Below, piece after piece: positions 56,470-63,203 of a stretch of 64,000 nt of DNA. A program made the translations under genes and the position numbers. The notes below the pieces were generated by a model. The model saw only the letters and a program-made list of their open reading frames with translations. It was not told the DNA's origin and did not search any database. The first letter of the stretch is position 1; each line of letters opens with the position of its first letter. The stretch lies in assembly GCF_025574485.1 (NCBI RefSeq), contig NZ_JAOBPO010000001.1:441501-505500 (forward strand), in the 5' to 3' direction. The stretch comes from Kordiimonas aquimaris (GTDB taxonomy: Bacteria > Pseudomonadota > Alphaproteobacteria > Sphingomonadales > Kordiimonadaceae).

Positions 56470-57249
56470 CTACAGACTGAAGCTGTCGCCCAGATACACA
56501 CGGCGGACATCTTCGCTTTTAAGAACGGCTTCAGCGTTACCTTCAAACAGAACATGACCATCATAGATAATGAAAGCCCGATCAATTATGTCCAAGGTTT
56601 CGCGCACATTATGGTCGGTGATTAGAACGCCAATACCGCGGTCTTTCAGGTGTGCTGTCAGGTCGCGAATATCTGCTATTGCAATAGGGTCAATGCCGGC
56701 AAATGGCTCATCAAGCAACACAAAGCTTGGTCTTGCAGCAAGTGCGCGCGCAATTTCGCAGCGTCGGCGTTCGCCGCCAGATAACGCAAGTGCTGGTGTG
56801 TTGCGCAGGTGAGTGATTGAAAACTCTTCAAGAAGTTCGTCCACCATTGCGTTGCGCAAAGCGCGGTCTGGTTGAATAACCTCCAGCACAGCGCGTATGT
56901 TTTCTTCAACAGTCATGCCGCGAAAAATGGATGTTTCTTGTGGCAGATATCCAATCCCAAGGCGTGCACGCCGGTACATCGGCATGTGGGTAATGTCGCG
57001 GCCATCCAGCTCAACACGGCCATGGTCTGGCGCAATAAGGCCAGTGATGCTGTAAAAGCATGTAGTTTTCCCAGCCCCGTTCGGTCCCAACAAACCAACC
57101 ACTTCACCGCGATTAACTTTTAACGATATGTCGCGTAGCACTGGTCGACCATTATAGGATTTGCCGATACCCTGAACACACAAACCTTCACTGTCAGCTG
57201 TGTTAGCTGCGTCATTGATGCTGCTATCTTTACCCATTTTGGATGTCAT
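56470..57249 (-). CDS. lptB: LPS export ABC ATPase LptB
   Basis: The ATPase that powers lipopolysaccharide transport with LptFG. The 259-residue product has Walker A GPNGAGKTTCFY, signature LSGGERRRCEIARAL, Walker B FVLLDEPFAGIDP and the switch His in LITDHNVRETL. A 20-residue N-terminal extension precedes the ABC core. The gap to lptA is 189 bases, larger than usual inside this operon, so lptB-rpoN may have their own promoter. Confidence 0.95.
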   Translation of the reverse strand: MTSKMGKDSSINDAANTADSEGLCVQGIGKSYNGRPVLRDISLKVNRGEVVGLLGPNGAGKTTCFYSITGLIAPDHGRVELDGRDITHMPMYRRARLGIGYLPQETSIFRGMTVEENIRAVLEVIQPDRALRNAMVDELLEEFSITHLRNTPALALSGGERRRCEIARALAARPSFVLLDEPFAGIDPIAIADIRDLTAHLKDRGIGVLITDHNVRETLDIIDRAFIIYDGHVLFEGNAEAVLKSEDVRRVYLGDSFSL

Positions 57250-57438
57250 CTGTACTTTGTCTCATTCCGGTTCGGCGTCATGGTTCGTTATTGGCTTAAT
57301 TTGTGCATACCAAATGTCAATAAATCATGAACAACACGTCTGTGCCAGTGAAAAGGGTACATTTTAAGGCAATTGTGAGCAGATAAATGATTGTTTATAC
57401 TATTTTATCCGATTGGTGAGCTTCAGAGTGAGGTTCGC
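57250..57438 (-). promoter_or_regulatory. Wide gap between lptA and lptB
   Basis: These 189 bases are AT-rich and hold no reading frame of interest. On the minus strand a TTGACA lies about 90 bases before the lptB start, but the sequence 17 bases on (AAGCCA) is a poor -10. A TGGCAC further upstream lacks a proper -12 GC, so a sigma-54 promoter is not supported. A separate lptB promoter is plausible but unproven. Confidence 0.25.
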
Positions 57439-58011
57439 TTACTTGTCTGTGCCATCATCAGGTTTGGCAGGAACAGAGAAGCTGCCGCGGACCCGCCCAT
57501 TTGCACCGCCAGCATCCTGACCATCAAGTTTTGCAAGGCCGCTTACTAAATCAAACTCCAGTCTTGAGCCTTTCAGCTCAGAGCCGCCCTGGTCAAAGCT
57601 TACATCACCGCCAACAGTGATTAGTTGGCGATCAACATCGTAAATACCCCAATCGCCAGTAAGCGTCTCAGTTTCAGAGGTTACGCTGAACTTTCCTTGT
57701 GCGTCCAACCGGGAAATGGCGGGGTTTGTGTCGCCGGAATCAAGTTTGTAGAACACTGTAATGGTGTCTGACCTTAGCAGTAGCTTGCCCTGAGTGACTT
57801 GCACAGCACCACTAAAAATAGCACGCCCTTGTTTTTGCTGCATCTCAAGCCGTTCAGCGGAAATATCAAGCGGTTGACGCGTATCATGGTCTTTCAGAAT
57901 AGACTGTGCCACTGCGGTTGTATTAAAGGCCAAGGCGATAGAGAAGACAGCAAAAATACGCCTCAATGGTTGCGCGCCTATCGTCTGTATTTTTTGCACT
58001 TTCTGTGTCAT
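57439..58011 (-). CDS. lptA: LPS transport periplasmic protein LptA
   Basis: Periplasmic bridge protein that passes lipopolysaccharide from LptC to the outer membrane. The 190-residue product has a signal peptide (ends AVAQ-SILKD) and an OstA/LptA beta domain: LDISAERLEMQQKQGRAIFSGAVQVTQG and LITVGGDVSFDQGGSELKG. It lies 44 bases after lptC. Confidence 0.92.
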   Translation of the reverse strand: MTQKVQKIQTIGAQPLRRIFAVFSIALAFNTTAVAQSILKDHDTRQPLDISAERLEMQQKQGRAIFSGAVQVTQGKLLLRSDTITVFYKLDSGDTNPAISRLDAQGKFSVTSETETLTGDWGIYDVDRQLITVGGDVSFDQGGSELKGSRLEFDLVSGLAKLDGQDAGGANGRVRGSFSVPAKPDDGTDK

Positions 58012-58055
58012 CGCTTGTCCTCTGAGTTGCCGTACATGAGCAATGTTAATTTATA

Positions 58056-58733
58056 CTATGGTCTTTTAGGTACTATATGTACGTTGACGCCGCCGTCAAA
58101 AACGGCTTCTTTCGCTTCAACATTTAATGCCATGCGCGCTGCTGTCAACTCACCTAGTTCAGACTGTCCTTTGACAGCGCCCTGACCTGTTGCTGTGCGT
58201 GTTTTCAGATCAACCTCAGCGCCTGCCATTTCGAGGGAATACCCGTTTCCGGTGGCAAGGTTTACACCGCCAACTAGCGAAAGGCTGTTGTCTTTTGTGC
58301 GGTATATACCAGTGCGGGCTGTCACGGTTGCTGGATTGTTTGGTCCAAGTTCCATTTCGGCGTCAATGTTGGACAGACGCACACGTGGTGCATTGGGGTT
58401 GTCTTGTTCACCTGCGGTGGCGTGAATACGAAACAGGCGGTCCTTGGTGTCAGTGCCGACATAGCGCATATTTGTCATGCGAATGATATCATCTGAACGC
58501 GCCACATCATCCTGAGACAATGTAAAGCTTACTTCTGTGTCATTCAACAAAGGCCAACCTGCTGTCACAAGGCCGAGAATAACAGCCCCAACAGGCAAAA
58601 AAATCTGCATGAAGCGAATGAATGCATCCCACTGTGAAATATGTTGAGACGTGTTTTCCGGCCGCAGGTTTGCAAGCGCAAGTGCGCGGGCTTGCTCCGG
58701 GCTGGTGTAGTGATCTTTAACCGCTTTATTCAC
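58056..58733 (-). CDS. lptC: LPS export protein LptC
   Basis: Inner-membrane anchored component of the lipopolysaccharide bridge. The 225-residue product has one transmembrane helix (FLPVGAVILGLVTAGWPLL, about 49-67) and a periplasmic beta domain of the LptC type (MTNMRYVGTDTKDRLFRIHATAGEQ). It starts at a GTG after AGG and is followed by lptA and lptB. Confidence 0.9.
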   Translation of the reverse strand: MNKAVKDHYTSPEQARALALANLRPENTSQHISQWDAFIRFMQIFLPVGAVILGLVTAGWPLLNDTEVSFTLSQDDVARSDDIIRMTNMRYVGTDTKDRLFRIHATAGEQDNPNAPRVRLSNIDAEMELGPNNPATVTARTGIYRTKDNSLSLVGGVNLATGNGYSLEMAGAEVDLKTRTATGQGAVKGQSELGELTAARMALNVEAKEAVFDGGVNVHIVPKRP

Positions 58734-58760
58734 GTCGCCTGTCTCTCTTCTCGGCTTTCT

Positions 58761-59372
58761 CTAGTGTGAGAAAATATCCATTTCGTAAAAGCCAGCCAAA
58801 TCCATATCGGCACGTGTGGCAAGAAATGCAAATGCGGCTTCTGCGATCATGGTACGGCCTTCACGTTCAAGCATCATATCCAGCTTGTTTTTCAGTTTGT
58901 GCAGATACAATACATCCGATGCAGCATATGACATCTGTGCTTCTGAAATTTCGTCTGCACCCCAATCACTGGATTGCTGTTGTTTATCAAGTGTTACACC
59001 TGCCAGCTCCGCACACAGATCTTTCAGGCCGTGCCTGTCTGTGTATGTGCGTACCAGTTTGGAGGCAATTTTGGTGCAGTAAATCGGTGCGGTTTGCACG
59101 CCTAGATATTGTTTCATCACGGCAACATCGAACCGTGCAAAATGGAATATCTTTACCACATCAGGATTTGTCATCAGGGCTTTCAAGTTGGGTGCGTCGT
59201 ATGCCCCTTTTTTGAAGCGCACCAGATGGGCGTCGCCGTCACCGGCAGAAAGCTGGACAACACAAAGGCGGTCGCGGTGCGGGTTCAAACCCATGGTTTC
59301 GCTGTCTACCGCTACACTACCAGTAAAAGACAGATTATCAGGTAGGTCGCCTTCATGAAAATATATTGCCAT
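58761..59372 (-). CDS. rnd: Ribonuclease D, short form
   Basis: A 203-residue 3'-5' exoribonuclease containing only the DEDD exonuclease domain, as in many alphaproteobacteria (the enterobacterial enzyme has extra HRDC domains). Visible motifs are AVDSETMGLNPHRDRL (D-x-E), HFARFDVAVMKQYL and the final YAASDVLYLHKL (Y-x3-D). It lies 27 bases before lptC on the same strand. Confidence 0.9.
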   Translation of the reverse strand: MAIYFHEGDLPDNLSFTGSVAVDSETMGLNPHRDRLCVVQLSAGDGDAHLVRFKKGAYDAPNLKALMTNPDVVKIFHFARFDVAVMKQYLGVQTAPIYCTKIASKLVRTYTDRHGLKDLCAELAGVTLDKQQQSSDWGADEISEAQMSYAASDVLYLHKLKNKLDMMLEREGRTMIAEAAFAFLATRADMDLAGFYEMDIFSH

Positions 59373-59545
59373 ATGTCTCGCCTCAACTATCGATTTGCAC
59401 CATTATAACAAGCCTTATGGCAGAATAAAGGTGACGTTGAAACAACGATGTATCCTGCCCATGCAATTTTGAAGTCTTGGCAAGCGCTGTAAATACGCTA
59501 GGTAACAATGTGGGAAAAATCACATGGGCGAATGAAGGGCAAACG

Positions 59546-60358
59546 ATGGCTGAAAACGCGGCAAGCAATAATGATATGCTAAAGATTATGCAAAGCCTAC
59601 ATGATGCAGGTGGCAAGTCTGCACAAGTTCCGGCTGGATGGACACAGGGCCGTGCTTTATACGGGGGGCTTGTGGCGGCACTCGCGGCGGACGCCATGGC
59701 CTTGGCTGTAGAAAATCCACGCCCTCTTCGCTCCCTGATGGTGAATTTTGTAGCGCCAGCTTCTGATGGCACACTGAATGTACATGCATCTGTGCTGCGC
59801 GAAGGTCGTTCTGTGGTGCAAACCCGCGCGGATGTTGTGAGCGAAGATGGTGCGGTTTACTGTGCTGCAAGTGCAGCGTTTGGCGGCAGTCGTCCAGGTG
59901 TGGTGGTAAAACCCAATGCACCAAAAGAATTGAAGCCGCGTAACAGTGTGCCTGCTCTCGGTAATAACACGCGGCCATTGCCGAGCTTTCTGGGTAACTT
60001 TGATATCCACTGGACGGGTGGCGCTATCCCGATGACAGGCAGTATGGACCGCACAACATCTATGTGGGTGCGCCACAAATGCGACATGAGCGCATTTCCG
60101 GCCGCCAAAATTATTGCAATTGCGGATATGCCGCCGCCGATCGTGCTCAGCCATTATAGTAAACCGGCCATGGCAAGTTCACTGTCCTGGTCGCTCGAAT
60201 TTCTTGTGCCACCAGAAGAAGTTTTGAGCGAATGGTTCTTTCTTGAGTTTGAGCTGGATGCTGCTGCAAGCGGGTACTCACAGCAAACAGGCAGCATCTT
60301 TGACGAAGACGGTACCCTTGTTGCTGTTTCCCGTCAGTGTATGGTGTATTTCGAGTAG
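59546..60358 (+). CDS. Acyl-CoA thioesterase-like (double hotdog) protein
   Basis: A 270-residue cytosolic protein of the thioesterase-like superfamily (two hotdog domains, TesB-like). WTQGRALYGGLVAALAADAM and LRSLMVNFVAPASDGTLNVHASVLREGRSVVQT are typical of the N-terminal hotdog, and the end DGTLVAVSRQCMVYF of the C-terminal one. I used the ATG at 59546 (GAAGGG upstream). Substrate unknown. It is divergent from rnd and 29 bases before the next membrane gene. Confidence 0.85.
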   Translation: MAENAASNNDMLKIMQSLHDAGGKSAQVPAGWTQGRALYGGLVAALAADAMALAVENPRPLRSLMVNFVAPASDGTLNVHASVLREGRSVVQTRADVVSEDGAVYCAASAAFGGSRPGVVVKPNAPKELKPRNSVPALGNNTRPLPSFLGNFDIHWTGGAIPMTGSMDRTTSMWVRHKCDMSAFPAAKIIAIADMPPPIVLSHYSKPAMASSLSWSLEFLVPPEEVLSEWFFLEFELDAAASGYSQQTGSIFDEDGTLVAVSRQCMVYFE

Positions 60359-60387
60359 CTAGAAAAACAAGCAACAGGGGAATGCAA

Positions 60388-61062
60388 ATGAGCTGGAAAA
60401 TATGTGTGGCCTTTGGCCTTTTGGTCATTGTTTTGTCTGCCGTTATTTTTCCCATTTTTCCTGCTGAAGGTGCAGGTTATGCGCCCGGATACGGCGCGCC
60501 GGTTTATGCCTTCGAGATGGCACAGTCTGTTGAAGACCTGATCGCTGTTTTCGGTACACTGGATGACCCTGCGCGCCCTGCGCGTATTGCAGCGATGGAC
60601 GCGGGGAATTATTGGGATTTCCCGTTTATGGCAGCATACGGCGCCTTTCTTGCTACCTTCTTCTTGGCAGTGCGCACGCAAACGGGCCAGAAAATGTGGT
60701 CTGTTTTTGTTGCCATTGCCGTACTGTCCGCGCTCGCTGATGTGGTGGAAAACAACATCCTGTTGGGGCTGACAGCAAACCTTGAAGCTGCTCAAAACCT
60801 GCATTTGCTAGCATACCCCGTATGGACAAAGTTCTTGTCGCTTATGGTGGTGGGTGCAGCCGCCGGGTTTTACATGTTCAAAAGCCAAACAGGCCTGCTT
60901 TGGAAAGTGCTGGGTACGCTCACAAGTATAGGCGCGCTTAGTGTGCTCGCCGCCTTTTATGCGGCAGATGTTTACGGTGCCATTGCCGGTGCTGGTCTCG
61001 GCGTGTGTTGGCTTGTTATGCTTGTGTTTGCCTTCTCGCAGGCGCGAAAAGCATCGCAATAG
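60388..61062 (+). CDS. Membrane protein of unknown function (parent of the 63-kb fragment)
   Basis: A 224-residue protein with about five to six hydrophobic segments, among them ICVAFGLLVIVLSAVIFP, PFMAAYGAFLATFFLAV, FLSLMVVGAAAGFYMF, and GALSVLAAFYAADVYGAIAGAGLG. I do not recognise the family. The ATG at 60388 has AGGGGA about eight bases upstream. Its 3' end is duplicated at 63070-63165. Confidence 0.75.
   Translation: MSWKICVAFGLLVIVLSAVIFPIFPAEGAGYAPGYGAPVYAFEMAQSVEDLIAVFGTLDDPARPARIAAMDAGNYWDFPFMAAYGAFLATFFLAVRTQTGQKMWSVFVAIAVLSALADVVENNILLGLTANLEAAQNLHLLAYPVWTKFLSLMVVGAAAGFYMFKSQTGLLWKVLGTLTSIGALSVLAAFYAADVYGAIAGAGLGVCWLVMLVFAFSQARKASQ
60935..61050 (+). repeat. Direct repeat, left copy (3' end of the membrane gene)
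   Basis: The segment from CGCTTAGTG to GGCGCGAAAA recurs at 63070-63165 in the same orientation. Over the first 75 bases I see one substitution (60987 C versus 63122 A). The right copy lacks 20 bases, after which the last 20 match. Weaker similarity continues to about 61078. This copy is inside an intact gene and is the likely source. Confidence 0.9.
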
Positions 61063-61083
61063 TGGCAAGAAACATTCATTTCG

Positions 61084-61464
61084 TTATTTTGAATAAGAAG
61101 AATTCTTTTTTCGACCATAGTTAGGTTTTAAATTATTGGCCGTTACTTCAGGTTCAACCGCAGGCTCAATAGTTATAGTTGGTTCTTTTGTTTCGATTTT
61201 AGGTTGGAAGAAAAGCACAGCAGCAAATTTGTATAGAATTGAGGCACCAATAGAGAGAACAATTCCTATTTCTATACTGCTAAAAAGATACTTACCCATA
61301 AAATAAAAGCCCAACAGCACAAAACCTAGTTCAGTCAGGTCAGCTTTGGTATTCATATGCAACGTAGTGAAGCAGTGCGGGCATGTTAGTGTAGCGTTGG
61401 TGTTAATAAGCTTGCTGATTTTAACATCGGTAGAATTTTTGCACTTTGGGCATTTCTTAATCAT
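61084..61464 (-). CDS. Zinc-ribbon membrane protein, AT-rich gene
   Basis: A 126-residue protein beginning with two CxxC pairs 19 residues apart (CPKC...CPHC), a zinc-ribbon layout, then two hydrophobic segments (LGFVLLGFYFMGKYLF and IGIVLSIGASILYKFAAVLFF) and a polar tail. Family not recognised; it recalls CxxC-x20-CxxC proteins. The longer frame to 61590 is unlikely; the ATG at 61464 starts just before the zinc ribbon. It is visibly more AT-rich than its neighbours and lies inside the repeat-bounded segment. Confidence 0.6.
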   Translation of the reverse strand: MIKKCPKCKNSTDVKISKLINTNATLTCPHCFTTLHMNTKADLTELGFVLLGFYFMGKYLFSSIEIGIVLSIGASILYKFAAVLFFQPKIETKEPTITIEPAVEPEVTANNLKPNYGRKKNSSYSK

Positions 61465-61521
61465 ATAAATACAGTATTCAGTGTTTATACACGATGCAAT
61501 CATGAAATTTAGTGAGCACAA

Positions 61522-61884
61522 ATGGTCGAAAATAACACACCAGCACCGCGTGAAATAGCTGACCGTCAACTGGTTGCGTATAACGCACATGATATTGATG
61601 CTTTTATGGCATTGATCGCCGAAGGTGCCGTGCTTGCAGACCTTTCAACCGGTGAAGTGAGCGTGAAAGGCCATAATAATATTCGCGATTTTTACTGTGC
61701 ACGCTTCGGCGATAACCCGGACTTGCACTGTGAGGTGCACAACCGCATGGACCTCGGCGATTTCGCTATTGACTATGAAACTGTAACCGGGTTGCCTGGT
61801 GGCGCGGTGGACATCATTGCTATCTATGAAGTGAAAAACGGGCTGATCCAGTCAATCAAGTTTGCGCGCCAAGCTAAAACATAA
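61522..61884 (+). CDS. NTF2-like (SnoaL) fold protein
   Basis: A 120-residue small protein of the nuclear transport factor 2-like superfamily. EIADRQLVAYNAHDIDAFMALIAEGAVLADL is the first helix and strand of that fold, and VDIIAIYEVKNGLIQSIKFAR the last strands. Such proteins include isomerases, hydrolases and binding domains; a steroid-isomerase type activity cannot be confirmed. It is the divergent neighbour of the zinc-ribbon gene and lies within the repeat-bounded segment. Confidence 0.78.
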   Translation: MVENNTPAPREIADRQLVAYNAHDIDAFMALIAEGAVLADLSTGEVSVKGHNNIRDFYCARFGDNPDLHCEVHNRMDLGDFAIDYETVTGLPGGAVDIIAIYEVKNGLIQSIKFARQAKT

Positions 61885-62154
61885 AGCTAACCAATCCTTC
61901 ATTAGTTCCCTTAATCGGCTGAATAGACAAAAAAGTCGGACGGCTGATCATTGTCATCGTGCACGCTTTTCGTAGGATGCAAGGCATTAATGCCACGTAA
62001 AAATTAATCAAAAGATTGAAGCAACTTATCAAGCCGCCTCTAGGGTTTGGGAACGGTGTTCTACCTGGAGTTTTATAAAAGGTGCACGGGTCGCTGGATA
62101 ATAAGTTGAAACCGCTAGTTGGAGGGTTTGCAAGTTAAGTTGCGAACAAAAAGT
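61885..62154 (+). other. Intergenic region before the cytochrome P460-like gene
   Basis: About 270 bases with no convincing gene. A GGAGGG at 62121-62126 is suitably placed for a start near 62140, but the protein match begins near 62155. I see no clear terminator or promoter. Confidence 0.4.
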
Positions 62155-62760
62155 ATGAACAAAACTGAAGACATGACAACGTTTCAAAAGCTAGCCTTGA
62201 ATGGTTTAATGTTTATCCTCGCTGCAGTTGTTTTTACTGTCACTTTCGGTGACAAAGTGCTGAGTGAAAGCAACAAAAGCTTTGCTGGTGAGGCTGTGTC
62301 TGCTGAAGGGCATATACGCGTACCTGAAAACTTCAGGACAGATTATGTTTTAATGGGCTCCTGGTCGGTTGCGGGTGATGCCGACACGGGCGGTGAAATT
62401 GGTCTTCACATTGTTTATGCACCAAAAAACGCTGTGACCGCATACCGTGAAACTGGTGCGTTCCCGGACGAAACAGTGATTGTTAAAGAGCTATTTACAG
62501 GCGAGACAGAGTTTCTAACAACAGGCGAAGCAACACGTGCAAAAGACCTTGTTGGTTACTTTGTCATGGTGAAGGATGATAAAAACAGGTTTCCGGATAA
62601 CCCATTGTGGGGTGAAGGCTGGGGCTGGTCTTTCTTTGAGGGCAAAACTCCCAATAAGACAATATCAACAGACTATAAATCAGATTGTCTAGCGTGCCAT
62701 GAGCCAGCACGTGAGACCGATTTTATTTATACAAACGCATACCCTGTTTTAAAGAAATAA
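62155..62760 (+). CDS. Cytochrome P460-family heme protein
   Basis: A 201-residue protein with an N-terminal transmembrane anchor (LALNGLMFILAAVVFTVTFG) and a periplasmic P460-like domain: VPENFRTDYVLMGSWSV, HIVYAPKNAVTAYRETGAFPD, then a C-terminal heme motif CLACH preceded by Lys (DYKSDCLACHEPARETDFIYTNAYPVL). P460 proteins oxidise hydroxylamine or related compounds; no nitrification genes are near, so the substrate is open. The start is uncertain (62140 or 62155). Confidence 0.82.
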   Translation: MNKTEDMTTFQKLALNGLMFILAAVVFTVTFGDKVLSESNKSFAGEAVSAEGHIRVPENFRTDYVLMGSWSVAGDADTGGEIGLHIVYAPKNAVTAYRETGAFPDETVIVKELFTGETEFLTTGEATRAKDLVGYFVMVKDDKNRFPDNPLWGEGWGWSFFEGKTPNKTISTDYKSDCLACHEPARETDFIYTNAYPVLKK

Positions 62761-62771
62761 CGAGGTAAGAT

Positions 62772-63011
62772 ATGCCAGAGCCAGTGATTGCCGACACGAA
62801 GCCACTAGCAACAGAGTTAGTTGAAGGTAAAACCTACTTTTTCTGCACATGCGGCAAGTCTAAAACACAACCTTTTTGTGATGGTTCACATAAAGGCAGC
62901 GATTTTATGCCTCATAAATTTACTGCTGAGAAAACAGGCACCGCATACCTTTGTATGTGTAAGAAAACCGGGAATGTACCGTTTTGTGATGGTACGCATA
63001 ACAGCATTTAA
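62772..63011 (+). CDS. CDGSH iron-sulfur domain protein (tandem)
   Basis: A 79-residue protein with two iron-sulfur-binding CDGSH motifs: CTCGKSKTQPFCDGSH and CMCKKTGNVPFCDGTH. Each gives three Cys and one His for a 2Fe-2S cluster. Proteins of this type move electrons or clusters; bacterial partners are mostly unknown. It lies 11 bases after the P460-like gene, so they are probably transcribed together. Confidence 0.92.
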   Translation: MPEPVIADTKPLATELVEGKTYFFCTCGKSKTQPFCDGSHKGSDFMPHKFTAEKTGTAYLCMCKKTGNVPFCDGTHNSI

Positions 63012-63069
63012 TCGGGTGTAATTTAAAATAGTAAAGAACACTATCGCATTGCATGTACCTGAGCCTATA

Positions 63070-63165
63070 CGCTTAGTGTGCTCGCCGCCTTTTATGCGGC
63101 AGATGTTTACGGTGCCATTGCAGGTGCTGGTCTCGGCGTGTGTTGCCTTCTCGCAGGCGCGAAAA
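63070..63165 (+). pseudogene. Truncated copy of the 3' end of the 60388-61062 membrane gene
   Basis: A 96-base copy of 60935-61050 with a 20-base deletion near its end (between the bases matching 61010 and 61030) and one substitution. The parent coding frame is kept for a while (LAAFYAADVYGAIAGAG) but no start or ribosome site exists and the deletion shifts it. It is a non-functional fragment. With the intact copy it brackets about 2.0 kb of unrelated genes. Confidence 0.85.
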
Positions 63166-63203
63166 ACATCAGCAGCGTAAGGGCAACATTTATAAGAATT
63201 TGC

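Noticed and set aside
57320-57350. Sigma-54 promoter in the lptA-lptB gap
   Set aside because: TGGCAC is present but the GC expected ten bases after GG is missing.
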